64,000 nt of DNA from Branchipolynoe longqiensis (Eukaryota > Annelida > Polychaeta > Phyllodocida > Polynoidae). Made by a program: the position numbers and the translations under genes. The notes beneath the pieces were generated by a model that worked only from the letters and a program-made list of their open reading frames with translations, ran no database searches and was not told the origin of the DNA. Location of the stretch: positions 105,937,856 through 106,001,855 of the forward strand of contig CM059190.1 in assembly GCA_030323885.1 (NCBI GenBank), read 5' to 3'. Positions 20,401 through 32,400 of the stretch are shown here, one piece after another. Within the stretch, counting starts at the first letter, position 1. Every line of letters begins with the position of its first letter.

Positions 20401-23400
20401 ATTTATTCATTAGTTGTAAAGTGAGTGTTCTAGATGAGAATGTGTTGTTGCATTGTTGTTTTACCTCCTAACAACATCTAACGTCATATCAGGACTGGAT
20501 TTGAATGTGTAATTTGTGGTTGATGGCGGGATGTGGATGCTAGAGTGCTTGTGGTTACCACATATAAAAAATGTATCCCCTTTTCGTTTCATGTCTCTTT
20601 TTTGTATGGAGTTAGAAGATGATATTATGTTATATACAAATTAGGTTTTTGACCCATTTACGACTCCTCATAATTACAGAAAAAAATGGTCGGTTAAAAC
20701 TAACCTCCTTGGCACCCATGAGGGCGGACAGCATTGGCGACAGAAGCAACGGCTTGGAGTAGTGAGACGCTGAAATAAGCACGCAATCATCCAATCAATT
20801 GACGAAGATAATGTAAGCACTCCGCAGTTAGCTTATAACTCAAGTTATACAGCACAGTTACAACAATCACTGAGTAAGCTTATAATTCAAGTAATAAGGC
20901 GCAGTGACAATATGCCCTCAGTTAGCTTATAACTCAAGTAATAAGGCACAGTGATTACATTCACTCAGTTAGCTTATAACTCAAGTACTAAGGCACAGTG
21001 CCAACCTTCACTCAGTTAGCTTATAACTCAAGTAATACGGCACAGTGACAACATTCAGTCAGTTAGCTTATAACTGAATAAGGCACAGTGACAACATTCA
21101 CTCAGTTAGCTTATAACTCAAGTAATAAGGCACAGTGACTACATTCGCTCAGATAGCTTATAACTCAAGTAATAAGGCAGTGATTACATTCACTCAGTTA
21201 GCTTATAACTCAAGTAATAAGGCACAGTGACAACATTCCCTCAGTTAGTTTATAACTCAAGTAATAAGGTACAGTGATTACATTCACTCAGTTAGCTTAT
21301 AACTCAAGTAATAAGGCACAGTTATAAAATTCACTCCCAGTTAGTTTATAACTCAAGTAATAAGGCAGTGACAACATTCACTCAGTTAGCTTATAACTCA
21401 AGTAATAAGGCACAGTGACAACATTCACTCAGTTAGCTTATACCTCAAGTAATAAGGCACAGTGACAACATTCACTCAGTTAGCTTATAACTCAAGTAAT
21501 AAGGCACAGTAACAACATTCACTCGATTAGCTTATAATTCAAGTAATAAGGCACAGTGACAACATTCACTCAGTTAGCTTATAACTCAAGTAATACGGCA
21601 GTGACAATATTTACTTAGTTAGCTTATAACTCAAGTAATAAGGCACGGTGACAACATTCACTCAGTTAGCTTATTACTCAATTAATAAGCAAATAAGGCA
21701 CAGTGGCAACATTCAATATTAGCTTATAATTCAAGCAATAAGGCATGAAGTGACCAAATTTATAATTTACACAAACACTAAAAGGTAATTTTCCTTGATT
21801 CATTTATTTCCAAAGAATATCAGAGGTACATAAAGCAGTGCCTTTAAATTGTACATTATCATAATTTCTGAAGGTTGCATAATCCGAGGGTTTGGAGTTC
21901 ATGCCTTGTTATTTGACTGTTATTTTTTAGATAGACATATTAGTTTGATGTTATAAACTACTTTACTTTAATTAAAGTAACCTTTACTTCAAAGGGTTAA
22001 CATGGGAGATATTTGAATTTTTTTAAAGTCAACTTAATTCTGGTGTGCATGTCAAAATAGTGGACACGGGCTTTGCTTACCTATATTTATTTTCAAGCAT
22101 AGGACAAGAACACCAAGCTGCCATAATATTTCATGTGTACCAGTTGCTTAGTTAGATATGTCGGATCAAATCTAGCTAAAAATAAACATTTAATGTGTAC
22201 CAGTTTCCAAGTGAGATGTTTAGGATCAAATCTAGCTAAAAATAAATATTTAATATGTACCAGTTTCTAAGTTAGATATGTAGGATCAAATCGAGCTAAA
22301 AATAAATATTTAATGAGTGTACCAGATTCCAAGTTAGATATTTAGGATAAAATCTAGCCATAAGTAAATATTTAATAAGTGCACAAGTTTCTAAGTTAGC
22401 TATGTGGGATCAAATCTAGCTACGGCCAAATAAAAAAAAGAAATTGATCGTCCGTGCCCGTGCCTGAAAAATCGCCTGCCTCTGATATTTTTGTTAAACT
22501 ATTAAATTCAATTCAACTTCCGTATCAATTTTTAAGTCATTTGGTTTGACGTGGCAAGGGTTCGAACCCAGGAGTTTGAATCCTATAACCTATCAGAACG
22601 GTGGGCCGATGCTCAACACATTCGGCCTACGCATCTGGTTACATATTATGTCTACATCAAAAATAAAAACCGCCCACTGGACCCTGATTTTTATTTCAAA
22701 AGGACGATCACCAATTTTTGTTTTTCATTTGGCCTAAGTGTTTTAGTGAAGAGAATTTGGAGCTTTCATCAGACTAGACTTCTTTAAATTGACCCACATT
22801 TAATTACCTATTTTACTGAACACTATGAGGTACAGGTATAAGAACTACTCTCCTATGTCTTAGTTCCACTGTCAAAAGGTGGAGAAGGAATTTTCATCAT
22901 CGATATAGGGGGCTCTGCATTAGGCTCCTTCACTGTATGTTGATATCCCATAATTTGGAATTATTTGCGACGGTGGCGCCACCTATTGACAATGTGCTGC
23001 AGCAGTTGATTTCCATCAGGTGGGGCTGCCATCAGTGCACCCTCGTTAAAATATACTAATAGGTGGGGTGCCCAGTTTAACCGATTGTCCGAGTTAACGC
23101 ATTGGTAGGAGTTAATATTGTGTATGTATACGACATTGGACACTGTAGACTGAGCATGATACACAGTAATAAAATTACAGAACATACTACATATATCATA
23201 TAACTATATATTCTATTAAATTATTTAACTGTTTGTTTGTTTTATGTCCTAGCAACATCTAAGGTCACATCGGGATGGACACTCATGGTGACTTTATAGT
23301 GCTGCCCCACTGGGATACCAGGCTGCCAGCACCATGACCTGATATCCCACTCAGTTATTATGGGGATGTAATATACATGGGTGTGAAGAAAGAACTACTG

Positions 23401-26400
23401 AAAAAGCTGCAAATATTGCAAAACAGAGCCCTGAAGACCTGCCTAAAAGTGGACAAACTGCACCCCACCTAGGACATACACAAAAGAACTAAAGTGAAAC
23501 TGCTAGAAAACAGGAGAATAATTCACCTAAAAACATTAGCGTATGGATATAGTAAAGACATTACACTTCTAACACAACCACAAAGGAACACTAGAGCAAA
23601 CAAGGCACCACTGCTAAGGCAAAGCAGAAGCCAAATCAGAGCTCATGAAAGAAGCACACTGGAAATGGCTGCCAAGGTATGGAATGCCCAAACGGTGAAG
23701 GAACGACAAATTACTGACCTAAAAAACATACCAAAATTATCTGTACAAAATAAAACTAGGAAAGCCCCCCCGTCAGCTACACTGCAAAGGGGCATGTGAT
23801 ATGACATGGCCCACCAGCAGGACAGCCCATGGGAGGGAACCTAGCCCACACTAGCCAGATAACTGCACTTCCCAATTACGTACAGGCTTAGGACATGTAA
23901 ATAGAAGAGGCTAGTCTAGAAATATTATCAAGAAAACCCCCAAAAAATAACATAGATTACTAACCACAAAATATAACAATAACAATCACAAAACAATAAC
24001 TGCCCAGCATTGAAAACAAGCCCGAACACTCGAGCTTATATGCTATGGACAGCATAAACTGACATCACCAAAAAAAAAGAGAAAAAAGTCACATTATGGT
24101 GACACCGAGCTAACCAGGCCTTGTCCAATCCTAATAATACCGAGCGCCAGGCTAGGAAGCGACGAGCATCAATTTTGTTAGTCATTGGTTTGACTCGGCT
24201 GGGATTCAAACTCTCGACCTTCCACACGGGAAGCCTGCGCTCTACCGATTCGGCCACCACACGGTAAATTATTTAACAACAAAAAAGAAGAAAGTTTGTT
24301 TTATTTAAAGACGGCTCTAGAGCGCATTGATTTTTATCATCGGCTATTGGACATCAAACATATGGGTGTTCTGACAATTCTTTGGAGGAAACCTGCTGCC
24401 GCCACATAGGCCACTCTTTCCGATAAGCAGCAAGGGGTCGTTTATATGCACTTTCCCACAGGGTAGCACATACCACAGCCTTTGATGAACCAGTTGTGGA
24501 CCACTGGGTGGAATGGAAAATAGCCCAAACTGCAAATAGGTCCACTGAGGAGAATTATTTAACATTACAGTACATAAAAATAAAAAGGTTAACTCAAATT
24601 TAGTCCCGTTTATCAGAAATCCGGCTTAGCGGAGTATGTTTTAACGAGGGTGCTCTGTATAAAGACCGACCGAAAGCGGTAAACTTAGCAGCAGTAGTGG
24701 ATCACCCACAATGCAAAGGAACCACAGGCAAAGATTATGTACATTCTGTTTACCTTTTCTCTTGGTTGGTGACTTTTTCTGCAAATTGAAATAAAGATTA
24801 ACGTTACTCTTTGTAATTTTTCATCACCCTAATTACAGTTAATATAATGGCTAGGAAACGTACATGGTCAACTCTCACAAAATTGCATCCTTAAATCAAC
24901 GGAGCCCTGAAGTCATATAATTGTGGCTGTCCTCTCCAATGTCTATCTAGCCTCATCTCAAATGCATCTAGCATTGGTACTTCAACCACTTGGTCTGAGA
25001 GACTGTTCCATGGATCTGTCACTGGAAATAAAAATGAGTATTTCCTGACCTCAAGTGTGGACCTCTCCTTTAAGATCTTAAACCGCTGGCTTCTGGTGTT
25101 ACTCCTTAGTCTGAGGTTGAACAAACCCGTTGTGACATCACTGTCATAGACTCCAATAATAATTTATAAGCCTCTATCATATCTCCCCTGAGAAGACGAT
25201 ATGACAATTTTGGTAGCTTAAGTGTCACGTGGCTTCTACACGAGGTCTCGTGGTCGCTTACCTTAGTGTTGTCATCAGATCCAGATGCGTCAGAGTCACC
25301 TTCAGATACAGGCCGTGGTCTTTCACTGAATAGAAATAAACACAGCTTAGTCATAATATTGTAATTTGGTTTGATGATTGATTCATTGGTAGTTGTTTTA
25401 CACCATGTCGACAACAAAGGCCATATTCACGGCGAGAAGTGGTTAACTTATATTGTCCATTTTCGTTTAACCATCACTTTTACACAGAGTGTAAAAGCAC
25501 ACAATCAAATATTTGTCAAAAGACACATATGAAAGTTTGTTTTAATTAACAATGCCTCTAGGGCACATTGATTTTATCATCGCCTATTGGACGTCAAGAA
25601 AGACACATGAAGTTACAAACCTCGCAATTATCAAAATTGTGGTCAGGAAAAATTAATTTGTATTGTAATTTGGAGAGCAGTTTAAAATGCAGTCGAGAAA
25701 CAAAGTGGAACAAACCAAACAGCAAAACTTCATTGGTAAAATTGCCATATTAAAATATACAACACGACACACATACAAAATAAAACAAATATAATTTACA
25801 TCACACAACAAATATAAAGCTGCATAACCCGATGAAAGCATCAGATTTTCTAAACCAAAACATATTACCTACATTTGATCCTACATGTTCAACTTAGAAA
25901 CTGGAGTAGAGTATATTGCGGACAAAGTACAGGTCACAGGTGAGCATGTAGGGGGTCAGTCCTAAGCATTGCTTATTCATATTATCATGATTTCCGCAAA
26001 ACATATATTCTCCCATATAAGTCCGGGAATCGCAGAAATCAGCCAAGGACAATCCTAGCTCCATTCCACTGATCAGTCAGTACAGTCTATCCTTGGAGAG
26101 TGTTCCAGTGTCCTTGTGGCTATTATCGCCTATGCTGCCAATTCACCCTTCTCTCTGCAACCACTCCTTGCTTTTCTGTTTGCTTGGGAGTGGGGTGGAG
26201 GGTTGTTTCCTAGCAACATCTAAGGTCATATCAGGACGGGTACCGACTTGTGACAGTGCGCACTAATGGAGACTTTACAGTGCTGCCTCACTGGGAGATC
26301 AGGCTGTAAGCACCATGACCCGAATTCCCACTCTATCACATTATCCTGATACTAATCTAACCAGTCCTTGCCTTATCCTAATAATGCCAAGTGCCAGGCT

Positions 26401-29400
26401 AGATAGTGACACGTATACATTTTGTAAGTCATTGGTTTGACTCGACCGAGATTCGAACTCCAGACCATCTGCATGGGAATCATGTGCTCCACCGATTCTG
26501 CCACTGTGTCCGATCATATAATCCTTTAGACCTATGTGTGGAGTGTTTGTGAGGAACTTCGGAGAAACTACTTCCTGTCATTTCACCAGTCACATCACTA
26601 GTGTAGTATGGATCCAGTAATTATATATGCATGGCATGTTAGTTGTGCAAACGCAAAGGCGCGTAGAGATGTGAAAACAACTAGATACTTACGATCCGGG
26701 TGACATGTGGTCCTTCAGATATTTCATCATGCCAAACGCCTTGAAGCGGTCTTCTCCTGCAAAAGGTAAAGCATAAGGCGCTAAATCTAAAATCCCAGGA
26801 ATTTACTGAGCTAAAAGTGACACTTTCCTTTTCAATTTGGTTGCTTGGATCTCGTGGCCAGGTGACTCTCGCATCGCGAGATATAACAAAAATAAAATCA
26901 TTTTAGGGGTTTATAGTTTATTTGACATAAAACTATCATTTTCAAGGATTTTCCCGACCACACCTGATTTTCAAGGGTATTCAAATTTTAAGCATTTGAA
27001 TACATTACTTTTTTCCGTTAGCGCTTACAAGATGTGTACAAACCCTGCAAAGTGTGCACCACTCACCGAAGATCTTCCGGAGTTGGTCGTCACAAATGAC
27101 ATACTGCCCGTTGCCTGGGTCCTGAAAGACACAAAATATGATTACATCACACCAGTTTTTCAGAAACTGAATTAGCTGCCAGTAAAACAGCGTATTGAGT
27201 TCAATATTTTACTAACGGCCTATAACGCTATTAAATCAGGGATGAAAGTGGTGACCGGGAAAAAAAGCGGAAATGCTTATATTCTCCCATAGCTTTATTT
27301 TTGTCAGGGAATCGTGGACAATTCCTTGAAGTCGGGTGTCATACATATTGGTATATGCTGATAGTGTTACAGCATTTGAGGCAGGTATTAGTATACGCTG
27401 ACCATGCTGCGACGTTTGAAGCACGTATTAGTAGTATACGCTGATAGTGCTGTGGCATTTGAAGCATTTATTAGTTGTGTAGTGGTCTGCACTGACCTCT
27501 CAGGCAAGTAACCACATAGACAGGTAGGCGTGGGTAGTGTGGTGATATCAGGGAGCCTAGGTGGTGTAATGGTTAGCACACTGGCCCGGAAAGCAAAGAG
27601 ATGTGGGTTCGAGTCCCACTCTAGGCGCGGTATTTCCCATTTTCATCACCCCCATGACACTGGTTGCTGTGATCAGGATCCTGTACAAGCTTTGCGCTGT
27701 ATGGTTGTTGAACCTACCCTGTGTATGTATGTGTTAGTGCATTGCCTGTATGTATGTAATTGTAAGCATTACAAGACTTACAATTCCAGGGGGACGAGTG
27801 TAGTGGTCTGCACTGACCTCTCAGGCAAGTAACCACATAGACAGGTAGGCGTGGGGAGTGTGTTGATATCAGGGAGCCTAGGTGGTGTAATGGTTAGCAC
27901 ACTGGCCCGGAATGCAAAGAGATGTGGGTTCGAGTCCCGCTCTCGGCACAGTATTTCCCATTTTCATCACCCCCATGACAGTTGTATACGCTGATAGTGC
28001 TGCGGCATCTACACCACATATTAGTATAGATATATGCTGATGGTGATGCAGTTTAAGTCAACGTATTAGTATACACTTATAGCTACAGGAAAAATCCCGG
28101 AAATCCGCGGAATCGCGGAGATCTTTCATCCCTGATTAATGGTGAAGGATCAGAATATCCATGTAATTTTCTGTTCCTCAAACAGTCATCCCAAACTCTC
28201 AGATCCTCCAGTAATATATTATTACATCTGTGTCTAGACTCAAACCATGTGGCAAGCCTTCGGTGTGGCAAGACCCACTTTTTGGAAGAGGATGTAAGAA
28301 AAGCAGCAACTCTCGATTAAAAATAATTCTTTCCCCAAACGCATAGGCTTAAAGTTGCATAGTCCGATGGTTTTGAGTTTCTGCCACCTTTCTGAGATAA
28401 ATATATCAAATTGATTCTTATAGTTTACCATACTTTACTTTGAAGTAGCTTTTATTTTAAATGGCTAAATTTTGAGATATTTGAAATGCAAACATTCAAA
28501 AATAACTGTGGCAAGCATGCCAACACTATGACACCATAAACTTCAGTAAAAAATATATTCTATTAAATCGACTCAGCGTTCCCTTCTAGGCGCTAACAAA
28601 TACTTAATATGTGCATGAGTATCTAAGTTAGAGATCTAGGATCAAATCTAGGTAATTGCCTTGGTTTTGACAATTTGATGCTTTTATCGGACTGTGCAGC
28701 TTTAATGTAACGTTTTATGGTAAATGAAATTTCTCTATCCTCTATTCCAACCAAGTGACAAATATGTCGTAAAAGGAATACTAAGCCACTTTATTAGAAT
28801 CTGCAACTGCTGCAAGTCATGAGCAATAAATGTTTAAATAATGCGCCAGTACCTAAGTTAGATATGTAGGGTTAAATCTAGGTCAGTGTTTGGGTTTCAA
28901 AAATGAAATGCTTACAAGTTATATTGGATTATGCGGCTTTAAATTCGTTATTTTCAACGGAAAGGTAACAAGTACAGCAAAATACGTCTAACCAACGACT
29001 TCCACAGATGGACCACTCCCCCATATCAATTGCTTTATTTGCATCCCAAACGATCACCCAAACAATACTGTAATGGCCCACGGCCCTCTGACTCCCACTC
29101 TCACGGTCACTCACGGGAGAACACCAAGATTCAATTAGAGTACGCTTCAACTTGGTTTATTGAACCATCTGCTCTCCGCGGCGTCAGTAGTTGTCTGACC
29201 CACCCCCTGACTCGCCAGATCCCACATCGACTCTATAGGTGTGTGTGTGGGGGGGGGGGGGGGGGGGTTCAGCCACCCGCAGTAGAGGGCAGCCCAGTTG
29301 GGGTCTGCCTGGTGGCTACCCATGCCGCCACCTGGCGCAGTATAGTGGTACTGCGCTGGTGCATGGCATAGTCTCCGCTGCTACCGCGTGGTAGTAGAGC

Positions 29401-32400
29401 CCATGTACAGGCTACTACAATACCATTGTAACGATAAAAGAAAAAAACTCCCTAAACCGACCACCTCTCTAAATGGACCATTTAAAGTCGGTCCCATGGT
29501 GGGTCGATTTAGGGAGGTTTTACTGTGTAGTTGTTATTTTCAAGGGAAACAGAAAGCAATAGGCAGAGGGACGTACTTTGAGATTGCGCTCCTTGATAAT
29601 CTGCCACATCTTCTTGACCACTTCGTGTTTAAGCATCTGTGTGAAGAAGGCAAGCGACTTGTAGGAATGAACGCAGGCACTTCAGTACATGACAATATTC
29701 AGCATTCACGTTGACGAAAGGTTTGTATTGAACACACGCATTTAATTATACCCAGAGCATCGTGGAATATAATACAACAGATTATATCAATATTATTAAT
29801 TGAATAAACCCGTTAGCGCCTACAGCTGGGCCGCTCAGTTGGTTGAGTGGCTTGGCCGGGTTTGGTTTGCTCACATGCAGGCAAATCCTCCACGAGCAGC
29901 TCGCATGTAAGCGCCCTCACCGATTATCCGCCCAATTTTTTAATACATGGGAAACGCAAGATCTTATCCGATCACCAAAGTCAAACACCGTTGGGCCTCA
30001 TCAGTACTCGGATGGCTGACCGCCTGGACACTTGAGGTACTGCAGACATCCTGATACAGGTTTATTGGCTACCAAATCAGTGGCGGACGAGTAAATGTAG
30101 CTATTTATATTGACAGCAGAAAGATAAGCGCTCAAACCAAACTCACCTCCTTCTCTCCCATCAACTCAGCTAGATCATCCGAAAGCAGAGAGTACTTCAG
30201 CATGGCTGAAAGAAACAAGTCACAACTTGCAAAATTTCCCTTTGTCTCAAGAATACATTATGGTGCTTATAATATATGCTTCAGGTTTTTTTAATTTAGT
30301 TTTTACATTCGTTCGTTAAGCAGGGTGCGAAAGGATTTCAATCACGGACAACTGGCCTTCCTCATTCGACTACCCCTTGCCCTATCCTAGTAATGCTGAG
30401 CAACAGGCCAGGTAGCGACAAGTATACATTTGTATGTCATTGGTTTGACTTGACCGGGTTTCGAACCATAGGTTCGCGTCTCTGACTTGCCACATGGGAA
30501 TTGGGCGCTTAACTCATTCGGCTATTCCATCTGGTCTACTTCGCTAACATTATTTGTCATCCTCTTTGTTCCATGCCAGGTTTTTAATTTCTTAATATGT
30601 CTAAATATATATTTCTCACATTTCGTTTTCATTTAAAATTAATATGATCCTTGCTAATTATTGCAATAATATTATTATGCTGGCTAACTGGAATACACTT
30701 TTCTTCTTTAAAAAAAGAAAGAAATTTAAGTTGTTTCTTTTCCCGATTGTAATAAGTCACACTGACTTATTTCATTGCAAACCAGTTGGTCTAATTTTCG
30801 TGATTTACAACTACACTAACTAGCTAATTAGCACTACATATGAAACCTGCCGACTGGCCTATGAACAGACCAGTGCACCCAATCTCGCAGCTTTCGGTAT
30901 TGTCAAAGCAATTTTCAGTATTCTTGAATGACTTTTAGTAACACTTTTACCGTGAAAAATAAGCAATTCATTGCTTTCAAAATGAGCCGACGCAGGCCAC
31001 CAGCGTTGTCTACATGCTCACCTGCGACCTGTTCCTTTTCTACAATATACACAATACTCCATAGTGTTGCATGAAGTATTCTGCAACTTCTACATTTACA
31101 ATTCAAACTCACAACTTTTTGAAAGCAACGCAATTACATAATATTCACAAGCAAACTTTCCTTGCGTCCCACAACAAAGACAATGCAACGTACAGTGTTA
31201 AAATAATGCATTGCAAATATAACAATCATGTTTATAGTATACGTGTTCAGTTATTCTGCTGGTACTTCGTTGGATTGATAATCCAAATTTTAAGACGATT
31301 ACATAACAAAACAAACAAATCCGTATTTCCATATTCAGTATTCAATTCCGTAAAAAAAACAAAAAACGGAAGATAGTCCTCAGTCGTGTACAAGTATGAG
31401 GGGCTTCTCCTAAACCATCTTACCGGGCGCGGTCGCCGAATCAGAACAGCGTGGGCCTCACATGCGGGAGATCGGGAGTTCGGTTCCCAGTCGAGTCAAA
31501 CCAATGACATAAAATTTATACTTGTCACTTCCTAACCTGGTGCTTGGTATTAATAGGATAGGGTAAGGACTGGTTAGCTCAGTGACAGGATAATGTGACT
31601 CAGTGGGATATTGGGTCATGGTGCCAGCCACCTGATTTCCCAGTGGGACAGCACTATAAAGTTGTCATGAGTGTGCACTGTCACAAGTCGGTATCTGTTC
31701 TGATATGACCTTAGATGTTACCAGGTCGTAAAACTCCAACCAACCAACCAAATCCACCTTCTATCTTGGAAGCTATAAGATTTGTGGAGTCGTGATCTAG
31801 ATTCCATTGACCCGTATTAACCCTTCTGAACCCTTCTTGTTTGTAGCATAAATAGCCTCAACCTGGCAGATCCAATACAACCACGGTAATAAAGCAGCCA
31901 ATTATCAACCATTAATGTGTGTTGATATCGAAACCTACCTGACTTCTTTCTCTTCTTCTTTACTTGTTTTGCACTCTTTCTGGATTTCGGCTGTTTAAAT
32001 AGAAAAAAAAGAGACGCTTATAAGTGGTGCCAGACAAGACCAAAAGCGGAAATGGATGGCGATGTGAGTGATAATAGAGTGAATGAAACCGGACTTCTAG
32101 CATTTTCCCGCGATAACCTGATCATGTAGAGGGCCAGTTAACGTATCCACACAGAAACCAAGAGGATGTCACTTTTACGACATCTAGTGGGCCAGTTAAC
32201 ATATCGAAAGAGACCAACAGGAAGTCACTTTTACAACATGTAAAGGGCCAGTTAACATATCCACACAGAAACTAACAAGAAGTCACTTTTACAACATGTA
32301 AAGGGCCAGTTAACATATCAATACAGAAACCAACAGGAAGTCACTTTTACAACATGTAAAGGGCCAGTTAACATATCAATACAGAAACCAACAGGAAGTC

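Noticed and set aside
20818..21748. CRISPR-like array
   Set aside because: Contiguous tandem repeats without unique spacers in animal DNA.
25106..25417. 103-codon minus-strand frame as a single exon
   Set aside because: It runs through exon 11 of the SWIB gene into a LINE fragment; splice sites at 25325/25262 define the true exon.
27552..27630. Functional tRNA-Gln gene
   Set aside because: Cloverleaf and B box are good, but the anticodon stem is mismatched, the anticodon is not Gln, and the unit is dispersed with a shared non-tRNA body, i.e. a SINE.
29951..30046. Functional 5S rRNA gene
   Set aside because: Many substitutions relative to conserved 5S positions, missing 5' quarter and no T-run terminator immediately after.
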